From contig CAZART010000118.1 in the NCBI GenBank assembly GCA_964487555.1, positions 1 through 15,405 on the forward strand: DNA of 15,405 bases, written 5' to 3'. Positions within the stretch are counted from its first letter, which is position 1. Every line of letters begins with the position of its first letter. The translations under genes were made by a program, and so were the position numbers. Below, one piece after another: positions 1 to 5,655 of this stretch. The stretch is from CAZART01 sp964487555 (lineage in GTDB: Bacteria > Bacteroidota > Rhodothermia > Rhodothermales > VXPQ01). Under the pieces are notes generated by a model. It searched no databases. It was not told the origin of the DNA and worked only from the letters and a program-made list of their open reading frames with translations.

Positions 1-939
1 AATCCCCGCTTCATCCAGACGGTCCCCCGGCACGGCTACCGGTTCATCGCGGAGGTCTCGATTTCCCCTCGGAGCGTCGCGGCCCATGGACCGGACTCGG
101 TCACAGACGTTTCGGGAGCTCAGGGCGATGCGGGGTCTCCGGGCGACGCGGGAGAGGTCTCGATGTCCACCTCGGACGACGGATCCGTTTCCGCGCCGAA
201 CCTTGCCCGTCGAAGCGAATCGGCGTTTTCAACAGCCATGGGGACGGCGCTCGCCGGAACGCTTGGAGGCGCCGTAGCCGGACTGTTCGGCGGTCTGCTC
301 TACGGTTTCGGTCTCGCGTACTCGCCGGTGGCTCAGGAGCTCGGAACCGCCTCCATTCTGCTCGTGCTGATCAGTCTCACCGGGTTCCTCGGTACCGTGG
401 GAGGGTTCGGAATTGGTGCGGGGATGGCGGCAGCCGAATACGCCGCGAGCGGTCGACCGGCCTGGCGGATCGTCGGAGCGGTGCTGGGCGGGATGCTCGT
501 AGGCGGAAGCGTGAAGCTTCTTGGTGTCGACGCGTTCAACCTGCTCTTCGGACAGACGCCTGCCGGCATCACTGGCGGGATGGAAGGAGCCGCACTCGGT
601 CTCGCCGTAGGGCTGGGAGCTCACCTCGGAGGCGGCTTCGAAGCGGCGACCTGGTGGCGACCCGTCGCCACGGCGGCCGCGACCGGGGCTGTCGTAGGGG
701 TGTTGATCGCCCTGTCGGGGGGTCACCTGCTGGGAGGCAGCCTCGATCTGCTGGCTCAATCTTTTTCGGAATCTAAGCTTCAGCTGGACGCCTTCGGGCG
801 CTACTTCGGGGAAGTGCGCTTTGGAGAAACAACCCAGATCGTCCTTGCCGGGATCGAAGGGCTCATCTTCGTCGGCGGCGTGGTCGGGGCCCTCATCGCG
901 TCCCGGCGATCGAGAAAGGCTTCGCCGGCAAACCAATGA
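1..939 (+). CDS. Winged-helix DNA-binding regulator fused to a polytopic membrane domain (5' partial)
   Basis: The reading frame is open from base 1 to the TGA at 937-939, so the gene starts before the window (312 residues visible). Residues 1-20 carry the last strand and wing of an OmpR/CadC-type winged helix: the FIQTVPRHGYRF signature is the classic end of a Trans_reg_C domain. A Gly/Ser/Asp-rich linker (about 21-75) follows. From about 76 to 300 there is a Gly/Ala-rich hydrophobic region with several membrane spans (blocks near 80-105, 112-135, 155-175, 190-208, 220-240 and 280-300), ending in a positively charged tail. A membrane-anchored one-component regulator (ToxR/CadC logic) is inferred. 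Unlike those, which usually have one span and a periplasmic sensor, this one is nearly all membrane. The ATG at 163 lies inside the linker and opens the same frame, so annotating it as the start would wrongly give a separate small membrane protein. Confidence 0.82.
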   Translation, partial: NPRFIQTVPRHGYRFIAEVSISPRSVAAHGPDSVTDVSGAQGDAGSPGDAGEVSMSTSDDGSVSAPNLARRSESAFSTAMGTALAGTLGGAVAGLFGGLLYGFGLAYSPVAQELGTASILLVLISLTGFLGTVGGFGIGAGMAAAEYAASGRPAWRIVGAVLGGMLVGGSVKLLGVDAFNLLFGQTPAGITGGMEGAALGLAVGLGAHLGGGFEAATWWRPVATAAATGAVVGVLIALSGGHLLGGSLDLLAQSFSESKLQLDAFGRYFGEVRFGETTQIVLAGIEGLIFVGGVVGALIASRRSRKASPANQ

Positions 940-951
940 TCAACTGATTAG

Positions 952-994
952 GCCATCCATGCTACTGTAAGGCCGAGGCAGACGTTTGGATGGC
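952..994. repeat. 8-bp inverted repeat just after the regulator gene
   Basis: GCCATCCA (952-959) and TGGATGGC (987-994) are exact reverse complements separated by 27 bases, starting 12 bases after the stop codon at 939. No T-run follows on the plus strand, so it is not a canonical intrinsic terminator. It may be a weak terminator, a transcript-end structure or a protein site. Confidence 0.4.
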
Positions 995-1118
995 GAGGCG
1001 GCACGGTATATCCGAAGCGATTCCCGCTACGTTCTCAGATCACCAGCACGAGGAGACCGGAGTACGAGGGACGGCGACCCGACATATGACTGGTCCCCGA
1101 TCTGAATGGTCGAGCGCG

Positions 1119-1130
1119 GTTCTCGAGAAC
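1119..1130. promoter_or_regulatory. Perfect 12-bp palindrome (operator-like)
   Basis: GTTCTCGAGAAC is fully self-complementary, the form of a site bound by a homodimeric regulator. It lies in a gap with no gene, about 310 bases upstream of the ATPase. No identified regulator is tied to it; chance is possible. Confidence 0.3.
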
Positions 1131-1163
1131 GTCCCTCAACACATTGCGGGCGATGACGTTTCA

Positions 1164-1195
1164 GTCGCCAGCCGCGCTCACGCGGCTGGAGCGAC
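1164..1195. repeat. Strong hairpin, 9+4 bp stem with CTCA loop
   Basis: CCAGCCGCG (1168-1176) pairs with CGCGGCTGG (1181-1189) around a 4-base loop. The stem continues with GTCG (1164-1167) and CGAC (1192-1195) after a 2-base bulge. There is no U-tract on either strand. It could be a rho-independent-like pause, part of a small RNA, or a REP-like element; only one copy was noticed in the window. Confidence 0.5.
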
Positions 1196-1354
1196 CCACT
1201 CGAACTCGTATGCAGGCAGGTGCTTATCCGGTTCGCCGTGCGTGTCGTCCTACAGACGATATGGATCGGCCGACGTTTGCCGGTCTTCCAATTGATTAAG
1301 CGACGAGGACCTCGAACCGCTTCCGCATATTTCCAAGTCCTTTATGCGGGCCTC

Positions 1355-1400
1355 TTCGTAAACTCGTTAAATTCGTAATTTGTATTTCGTAAATGACGAA
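1355..1400 (+). promoter_or_regulatory. TTCGTAA repeat cluster upstream of the ATPase
   Basis: TTCGTAA occurs at 1355-1361, 1372-1378 and 1386-1392, with a variant TCGTTAA at 1364-1370. The last copy also forms an inverted repeat TTCGT-N5-ACGAA (1386-1400). The cluster ends 40 bases before the ATPase start, in the AT-rich part of the gap. It looks like an operator or promoter array for that gene. The binding protein is unknown. Confidence 0.4.
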
Positions 1401-1439
1401 GCGTAAATTCCGAATCAAAAAGGTCTCATCTACCCTTCC

Positions 1440-2576
1440 ATGCAGAATCCATTCGAATTCGGCGGCATCGTTCAGCAGCATGCTTTCTGCAATCGCAAGC
1501 AAGAACTTCGCGATCTTCGACGAGCGGCGGAGAACGGTGATCGGCTGCTGGTCTACGCCGAGCGAAGAATGGGGAAAACCTCGCTGGTTAAGAAAGTATT
1601 GGCGGGTTTGCCTAAAAAGACGTTTCTGCCCCTTTACGTCGACATTTGGGCCACGCATGATGCAGCCAGTCTTGCTGCGACTATTGCTCGAGCGGTCACA
1701 GAGCAGGCAACATCGCGCAAAGAGCAGATGCTTCAGACTGCAAAGGAGCTGTTCAGATATCTCGTGCCGGCACTTACGTTGGACGAGGCCGGGAACCCTT
1801 CGATACAGTTCGGCGCCCGGTCTGGAATGGAGGTTCAACCTCAGTTGGAGGATGTCCTGGATGCTCCACAGCGTTTAGCTGCCCAGCGGAAAAGACAGGT
1901 CGTGGTCGTGCTGGACGAGATCCAACGACTGGCGGAGTACGAGGACGACCTGGCGGAGCGCGTCTTGCGGAGCCGGATCCAGACGCATAGCCGTATCGCC
2001 TATTTGTTTCTTGGAAGTCGAAAGCACTTGATCGAACAGATGTTCTTGGATGTGCAGCGTCCGCTCTTTCGGTCGGCCGGACACTATCCGCTGGGGCCGA
2101 TCGATACAAAAAACTGGATCCCGTTCATTTCCAGTCGCTTCTCGGAGGCCGGCAAGCCGATCGAGTCTGACTTGGTAGACGATCTGTGTCGCCGAACGCT
2201 CGGCCACCCTTATTACACGCAGCAGCTTGCTCACGTACTCTGGGAGATCTCGCCGGAATCGACTCCGGTCGGGCATGCTGAGCTGGACGAGGCGGAATCC
2301 GTCCTCCTGCAGAGGCTATCCTACACCTACACGGTTTTGTGGGAGAGTCTTACGACGAATCAGAAAATCGTTCTGCAGGGTCTGGCCACCGAGGATACAG
2401 GCGTGCAGCCCTTCTCCTCCACCTTCGTCCAGAAGTATGGAATAGCACCCTCGAGTGCACACGTCGCAGCTCGGGCTCTCGTTGAGAGAGACGTGCTCGA
2501 CCGATCGCCTTCCGGCTATTCCGTGAGCGACCGGTTCCTGCGACTCTGGATCATGCGAACTCTGGGTGAGCGTTGA
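1440..2576 (+). CDS. STAND-type P-loop ATPase (COG1672/ATPase_2-like)
   Basis: The 378-residue protein has the layout of the AAA-like STAND ATPases often called archaeal-type ATPases. An N-terminal FxFGxIV...FxxRxxEL lead (5-24) is followed by a P-loop VYAERRMGKTSLV (38-50), where the first glycine of GxxxxGKT is replaced by Ala40. Walker B is VVVVLDE (154-160). A sensor-like LGSRKHLIEQMF follows (191-202), then GHPYY (255-259), and a C-terminal winged-helix-like part (about 300-378). No effector or signal-sensing domain is attached, so the partner is unknown. ATG 1440 is the only sensible start because a stop lies in frame at 1404; an AAAAAGG run sits 16 bases upstream, which is far for a ribosome site. 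The gene stands alone between a repeat-rich gap and a convergent gene. Family members have been linked to stress, mobile elements or defence, but nothing here decides the role. Confidence 0.88.
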   Translation: MQNPFEFGGIVQQHAFCNRKQELRDLRRAAENGDRLLVYAERRMGKTSLVKKVLAGLPKKTFLPLYVDIWATHDAASLAATIARAVTEQATSRKEQMLQTAKELFRYLVPALTLDEAGNPSIQFGARSGMEVQPQLEDVLDAPQRLAAQRKRQVVVVLDEIQRLAEYEDDLAERVLRSRIQTHSRIAYLFLGSRKHLIEQMFLDVQRPLFRSAGHYPLGPIDTKNWIPFISSRFSEAGKPIESDLVDDLCRRTLGHPYYTQQLAHVLWEISPESTPVGHAELDEAESVLLQRLSYTYTVLWESLTTNQKIVLQGLATEDTGVQPFSSTFVQKYGIAPSSAHVAARALVERDVLDRSPSGYSVSDRFLRLWIMRTLGER

Positions 2577-2607
2577 TAAGCGGAGCCGCCGACTGGTGCA
2601 GTGAAGA

Positions 2608-2639
2608 GGAAGCCGCCACGAACCTGCATGGCGGCTTCC
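2608..2639. terminator. Hairpin between convergent genes (probable bidirectional terminator)
   Basis: GGAAGCCGCCA (2608-2618) and TGGCGGCTTCC (2629-2639) form an 11-bp perfect stem with a 10-base loop. It starts 32 bases after the stop of the ATPase and lies 82 bases beyond the stop of the minus-strand gene at 2721. No real U-tract follows on the plus strand; the minus strand has a short TCTTC. Position and strength suggest transcription termination. Confidence 0.6.
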
Positions 2640-2720
2640 GCCGATCCATAACCGCTACATTACTGCCGAACCGCGGAAACATCGGCGCTCCACCGTCGCG
2701 GAGTATTGTTTGCATGATGT

Positions 2721-3011
2721 TTACCAGACTTTATAAATCTCCCGGCTGCCAGAGACATACATCTCGTTCATGTTCTTGAACTTCTCGTTCATTGCCCGAT
2801 TCTCGGGCGTATCAGCCATCATCTGCTTAGAATTTTCCTCGTAAGCGGCAAGGCTGTCGTGAGTACTCGCTACGATGACACGGTGCCATTGCCCCGTCAT
2901 GTCTGTCATCACATAAGTCTCTTTCTGATTTTCCGCCCACTCCTTAAAAAGTTTGGCCATCTTGCTGGCATTGCCTGGCTTGCAAACGAAAGTGTCGTGT
3001 ACGATGATCAT
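2721..3011 (-). CDS. Small dimeric alpha/beta-barrel-like protein (NIPSNAP/ABM-like)
   Basis: About 96 residues starting MIIVHDTFVC. The pattern is a strand (IIVHDTFVCKPG), a long helix (NASKMAKLFKEWAENQK), strands around TYVMTDMTGQWHRVIVAST, a helix with LAAYEENSKQMM, and a final strand ending REIYKVW. This beta-alpha-beta-beta order with a Tyr/Trp-rich end resembles ferredoxin-like dimeric barrels such as NIPSNAP or antibiotic-biosynthesis-monooxygenase domains. A specific enzyme activity is not visible. The frame opens further upstream at 3065, but those 18 extra residues are unlike the family and would start upstream of the promoter-like -10 at 3048-3053, so the ATG at 3009-3011 is preferred. 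The gene converges on the ATPase and is separated from it by the hairpin at 2608-2639. Its GC content is lower than its neighbours. Confidence 0.75.
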   Translation of the reverse strand: MIIVHDTFVCKPGNASKMAKLFKEWAENQKETYVMTDMTGQWHRVIVASTHDSLAAYEENSKQMMADTPENRAMNEKFKNMNEMYVSGSREIYKVW

Positions 3012-3047
3012 TGGGTTGGTTCTTAGGTTTGGTCTAGTGTTAGTTAG

Positions 3048-3075
3048 TTTATACCGTTCATCCAATCACGAACAA
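3048..3075 (-). promoter_or_regulatory. Candidate sigma70-like promoter for the small barrel protein
   Basis: Read on the minus strand, TTGTTC (3070-3075) and TATAAA (3048-3053) are 16 bases apart, placing the transcript start near 3041, about 30 bases before the ATG at 3011. The -35 box is poor. GTTC and GAAC half-sites 10 bases apart flank the spacer and might be an operator. Confidence 0.35.
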
Positions 3076-3431
3076 GTCGTTTCCGCTCGCGCGCACGTCC
3101 CGATCTTTGATCCTCTACGAGCCGCCTCGATTTGTCCTTCACGTCGTGGCATTTCATGGGTGCTTTGGCAATTCGGACGGGTTGTTATCGATTAGATCTG
3201 CAAGGTCGGGAAATTGATCCAGTATCCGCGTCGACACATAGCGGCTTGGCGATCTGCGGCGGGCCGGAGGGCCGCGCGTTGCCACAGCCGAGGCCCGGAC
3301 GATTGTCTCTGCTCTTTGCGGCAGAGCGGCCGCACTGCTCTCCATCCGAACTCACCCACGATCTGGCCCGGCCGCGACGCGCCGTCGCCCATATGCCGGA
3401 GCTGACGCTTTGAAGGAGTCGATATTGGGAT

Positions 3432-3453
3432 CGGCGGCTCCTCCGGACCGCCG
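3432..3453. repeat. GC-rich hairpin downstream of the amidohydrolase remnant
   Basis: CGGCGG (3432-3437) and CCGCCG (3448-3453) form a 6-bp stem with a further CC/GG pair inside. It lies about 30 bases beyond the stop of the minus-strand remnant. The A6 tract at 3454 is on the wrong side to give a U-tract on the minus transcript, so terminator function is doubtful. Confidence 0.35.
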
Positions 3454-3483
3454 AAAAAATTTGTCATAGGAGTGTTGGGCTGC

Positions 3484-3948
3484 TCAAGGGGCGTCCGTGA
3501 GCAAACTCTCGCGGTGAACAACACGCCCTTGACTGACAACCAGCTCCACCGACCGCGTGTTGCGGATATCCCCCAGTGGATTGGCTCCCAGGACAAGGAG
3601 GTCCGCACGTTTTCCCGCTTCGATCGTGCCGAACTCATTCTCCCGGCTCAGGAGCTCGGCGCCATTCCGTGTTGCCGCCTGAATGACTTCCATTGGAGTG
3701 AGCCCGGCCTGGGCGAGGAGTTCCATTTCCACATGGGCGCTGAACCCCGGGAAGTTGAACGCGTTGCCGGCGTCCGTTCCGAGTGCGATCGTTACACCGG
3801 CACGGTGCAGTTCTCTCACGTGGGCAATCGCCGCGGGCAGTATTCGTCGCATGAGATCCGGCAGTCCTTCGATGAGAAACACCGGGGACTCGTGAGAGGG
3901 TATTCGCAATCCGGCTGCGGCGCTGCAACCCTGCCCCCGCGAGATCAT
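3484..3948 (-). pseudogene. C-terminal remnant of an imidazolonepropionase-like amidohydrolase
   Basis: Residues 21-154 of this 154-residue frame match the end of metal-dependent amidohydrolases of the COG1228 (imidazolonepropionase/prolidase-like) type. Visible are the helix LPAAIAHVRELHRAG, the strand GVTIALGTDAGN with the metal-ligand Asp59, then LTPMEVIQAATRNGAELL, and the typical finish GTIEAGKRADLLVLGANPLGDIRNTRSV. Whole enzymes of this group are about 400-450 residues. The HxH metal site, the bridging lysine and the middle histidines are all missing, and the 68 bases between this frame and the next gene cannot hold them. The enzyme therefore cannot work alone. It is probably a 5' deletion relic, though a translated fragment is not excluded. 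It sits just downstream of the alpha/beta hydrolase on the same strand. Confidence 0.7.
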
Positions 3949-4016
3949 GTGGCGCCACCTCGTCGCTGCAACGCCACATTACGGCGTGCGGAGGCGGCCT
4001 GCCCCTATACCATGGG

Positions 4017-4742
4017 CTACGCTGCCGAGGTCGCCAGATCGTGCAGAACAGCCGCCGTGCCCTCAGGCTCCAAAAGCTGTAGATCATGCGCCGTTGCCAG
4101 TTCTCTGTACAGCCAACCCTCAGCTCGGGCTCTCGCGGCAAACGGACCCAGAAGGTCATTGTCGGGGTCAAGCTCGCCTGTGCAGCGAACAAAGGCTCGG
4201 GAAAGGCTGTCGACAGCACCAGAAAGGCGGATCGGTTCAGTCTGGGTAGCTGCCGGATGCGGCCGGGTACGCCTGATGTAGCTCATCCGCTCTTCATTGG
4301 GAATCAAGCCCTCGGGTGGTAGCAGTTCCGGCGGCATCGGAAACCTTCCATCGCCCCGCTCTTCCGCCGCTCGTAACAACGAGTCAGCAAACTCCTTCGG
4401 CACGAGATCCTGTAGCGCCTGGCCATCATTCGGCACGAACGCATCGAGATAGATCAGAAGCCGAATCAGGTCGGGGACGCTGTCCGCAACCCCGGTGACG
4501 ACCATTCCACCAGAGCTATGACCGCATAGCACCACATCGCGGAGCTCTTCGAACGTGAACACCGCCAATACATCTTCTATGTGGTCCGATAACCCAATGT
4601 CGGAGCCCAGGTGCGCGCGCTCGCCCAAGCCCGTCAGGGTGGGGGTGAAAACGTCATGACCTCCTTCCCGGAGCTTCCGGGCAACTGGTGTCCATTCCCA
4701 GCCGCCACCCCATCCACCGTGCACGATTACAAAAGTCGCCAT
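4017..4742 (-). CDS. Alpha/beta hydrolase (EstA/salicylate-esterase-like)
   Basis: The 241-residue protein is the usual full length for the small cytoplasmic hydrolases related to plant methylsalicylate/hydroxynitrile-lyase-type enzymes. The oxyanion motif HGGW is at 8-11. The nucleophile elbow GHSSGG puts the catalytic Ser at 76. The late acid region is CTGELDPDND (187-196), and the catalytic His is 219 in ATAHDLQLLEPEG, followed by the expected helix to the end. No signal peptide is present. The substrate cannot be told from sequence; ester or amide hydrolysis is expected. A good ribosome site (GAGGTGG, about 9 bases before the ATG) supports the start. The amidohydrolase remnant follows 68 bases downstream. 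Upstream lies the structured segment that resembles part of a group II intron, so this gene may have been brought in or rearranged. Confidence 0.88.
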   Translation of the reverse strand: MATFVIVHGGWGGGWEWTPVARKLREGGHDVFTPTLTGLGERAHLGSDIGLSDHIEDVLAVFTFEELRDVVLCGHSSGGMVVTGVADSVPDLIRLLIYLDAFVPNDGQALQDLVPKEFADSLLRAAEERGDGRFPMPPELLPPEGLIPNEERMSYIRRTRPHPAATQTEPIRLSGAVDSLSRAFVRCTGELDPDNDLLGPFAARARAEGWLYRELATAHDLQLLEPEGTAAVLHDLATSAA

Positions 4743-4814
4743 GTCTCTACCACCTCAGCGAAACGGAACTGAAGCGCCTGATAAGGCACCCACCATTATC
4801 TGACTGCCTAACAA

Positions 4815-5060
4815 CTTCAGGGTAAGGAGTGCAGGGCGGTCACGCAAGCCTGCCCGTGACCACTCAGCATCTTTGGCCTGCCTCCGCGTGACGGCGCTGA
4901 AGCGGTTCACATAGGTTGACCATACTACTCGATTCCAGCTCCCTACCGCCTTGACGCTGGCAGAGTTGAAGCGCCCTCACAGTGCGCTTCTCCCGGAAGT
5001 CTCCACCCGCGGGTTACCGTGTCCCATGAGCTTCACACCACCGGGTTATTCCGGTCACAC
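4815..5060 (-). ncRNA. Possible 5' fragment of a group II intron (domain I)
   Basis: Read on the minus strand from 5060 the segment begins GTGTGACC, the form of a group II intron 5' end (GUGYG). It then folds as consecutive hairpins: ACCGG/CCGGT with a 6-base loop (5040-5055), a 10-bp palindrome ACCCGCGGGT (5005-5014), GAAGCGC/GCGCTTC with a 9-base loop (4968-4990), and GGTCACG/CGTGACC with a 10-base loop (4838-4861). Between them are unpaired A/G-rich stretches such as GGACACGGTAACC. There is no reverse transcriptase frame and I could not find a domain V (a 34-base hairpin) on this strand. If it is an intron it is only a relic of about 250 bases. The identification rests on the 5' sequence and general look, not an alignment. 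Confidence 0.35.
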
Positions 5061-5655
5061 ATCCTGGTAGAATACCGGTGACAGAACACCGGGTCGCGGC
5101 GGGGCTGAAGCCACACGCGAAGTTCGAAAGACTGCAGCTAAGAAGGGCGCCATTGTCTCCTGTAAACCACTCTGCCGAAGTGCTACGTCTTCCTGGCTAC
5201 CCTGATACGTGAATGTGCATCGCCTCGTTGCCTCGGCGCTCAACGTCTCGTCGAGGCACATGGATCAGATACGCATCGTACAGGAACTTCGCAGGCTGGC
5301 GCATAACGGCCCCGAAATCTGCGGCGCAGGGCCACTCTAATGTTTGGTCAAGCTACAGAGACACGGACGATCCGGCAAACTGGGACCGAGTCGCCCTGCG
5401 TCCGCAGCAGTGAATGTTAGCTGCACCGTCGGCAGGACCTCTTTCGAGCGCTCCTTCACCACCTAAAGGCGTTGGGCAGATCCGTGCAAAAAAGTTGCTG
5501 TAACCGTTTTATGGTTTGCGACCTAAGGTCCTCGCGTAGTGGAAGCAGGCCCGCTCCTCCTGCAAGCACTCCGGCTTTACTGAAGACTCTTAAGCCTGCC
5601 TCTGATACGGCCGACGAGATCGAACGAGACGCCGTCGTGTCACTTAGGAGATGCT
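5061..5655. other. 600-bp gap between the intron-like segment and the permease gene
   Basis: I see no convincing gene. Three open frames of 66-76 codons (5055-5261 minus, 5213-5413 plus, 5472-5702 plus) lack motifs. A GTG-started 67-codon frame (5456-5659, minus) overlaps the permease stop by 4 bases (GTGA), a coupling-like arrangement, but its product is unrecognised. An A6 run on the plus strand (5488-5493), read as T6 on the minus strand, could mark the end of the permease transcript, though the stem before it is weak. Confidence 0.5.

Larger units (their letters stand above)
940..1439. other. 500-bp gap rich in inverted repeats, no convincing gene
   Basis: No open frame here has protein-like composition; the longest (990-1295, plus) is low-complexity with no recognisable motif. 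The gap holds a long-armed inverted repeat, a perfect palindrome, a strong hairpin and a TTCGTAA cluster, each listed separately. The last 100 bases are clearly more AT-rich than the surroundings, as expected for a promoter of the ATPase gene at 1440. Confidence 0.6.
3012..3483. other. 470-bp gap with no supported gene
   Basis: Several short open frames exist on both strands, but none shows conserved motifs and most are Arg/Pro/Ser-rich, as expected of out-of-frame GC-rich DNA. The right end has the inverted repeat at 3432-3453 next to an A6 run. A frame ending at 3154 (minus) has a briefly protein-like tail (LDQFPDLADLIDNN) but no recognisable family; it could be a decayed fragment. Confidence 0.5.

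Noticed and set aside
990..1295. 101-codon open frame on the plus strand after the regulator
   Set aside because: Composition is low-complexity with no motif, no ribosome site, and it spans the palindrome and hairpin; most likely chance.
3154..3345. 63-codon minus frame with a protein-like end (LDQFPDLADLIDNN)
   Set aside because: The first half is Arg/Ala-rich noise and there is no start signal or family match by eye; too weak to call.
4806..4812. GTTAGGC (minus) resembling the core site of an integron attC, with the hydrolase as a cassette
   Set aside because: No partner inverse core site at a plausible distance upstream and no attC-like sequence after the hydrolase; a 7-base match alone is not evidence.
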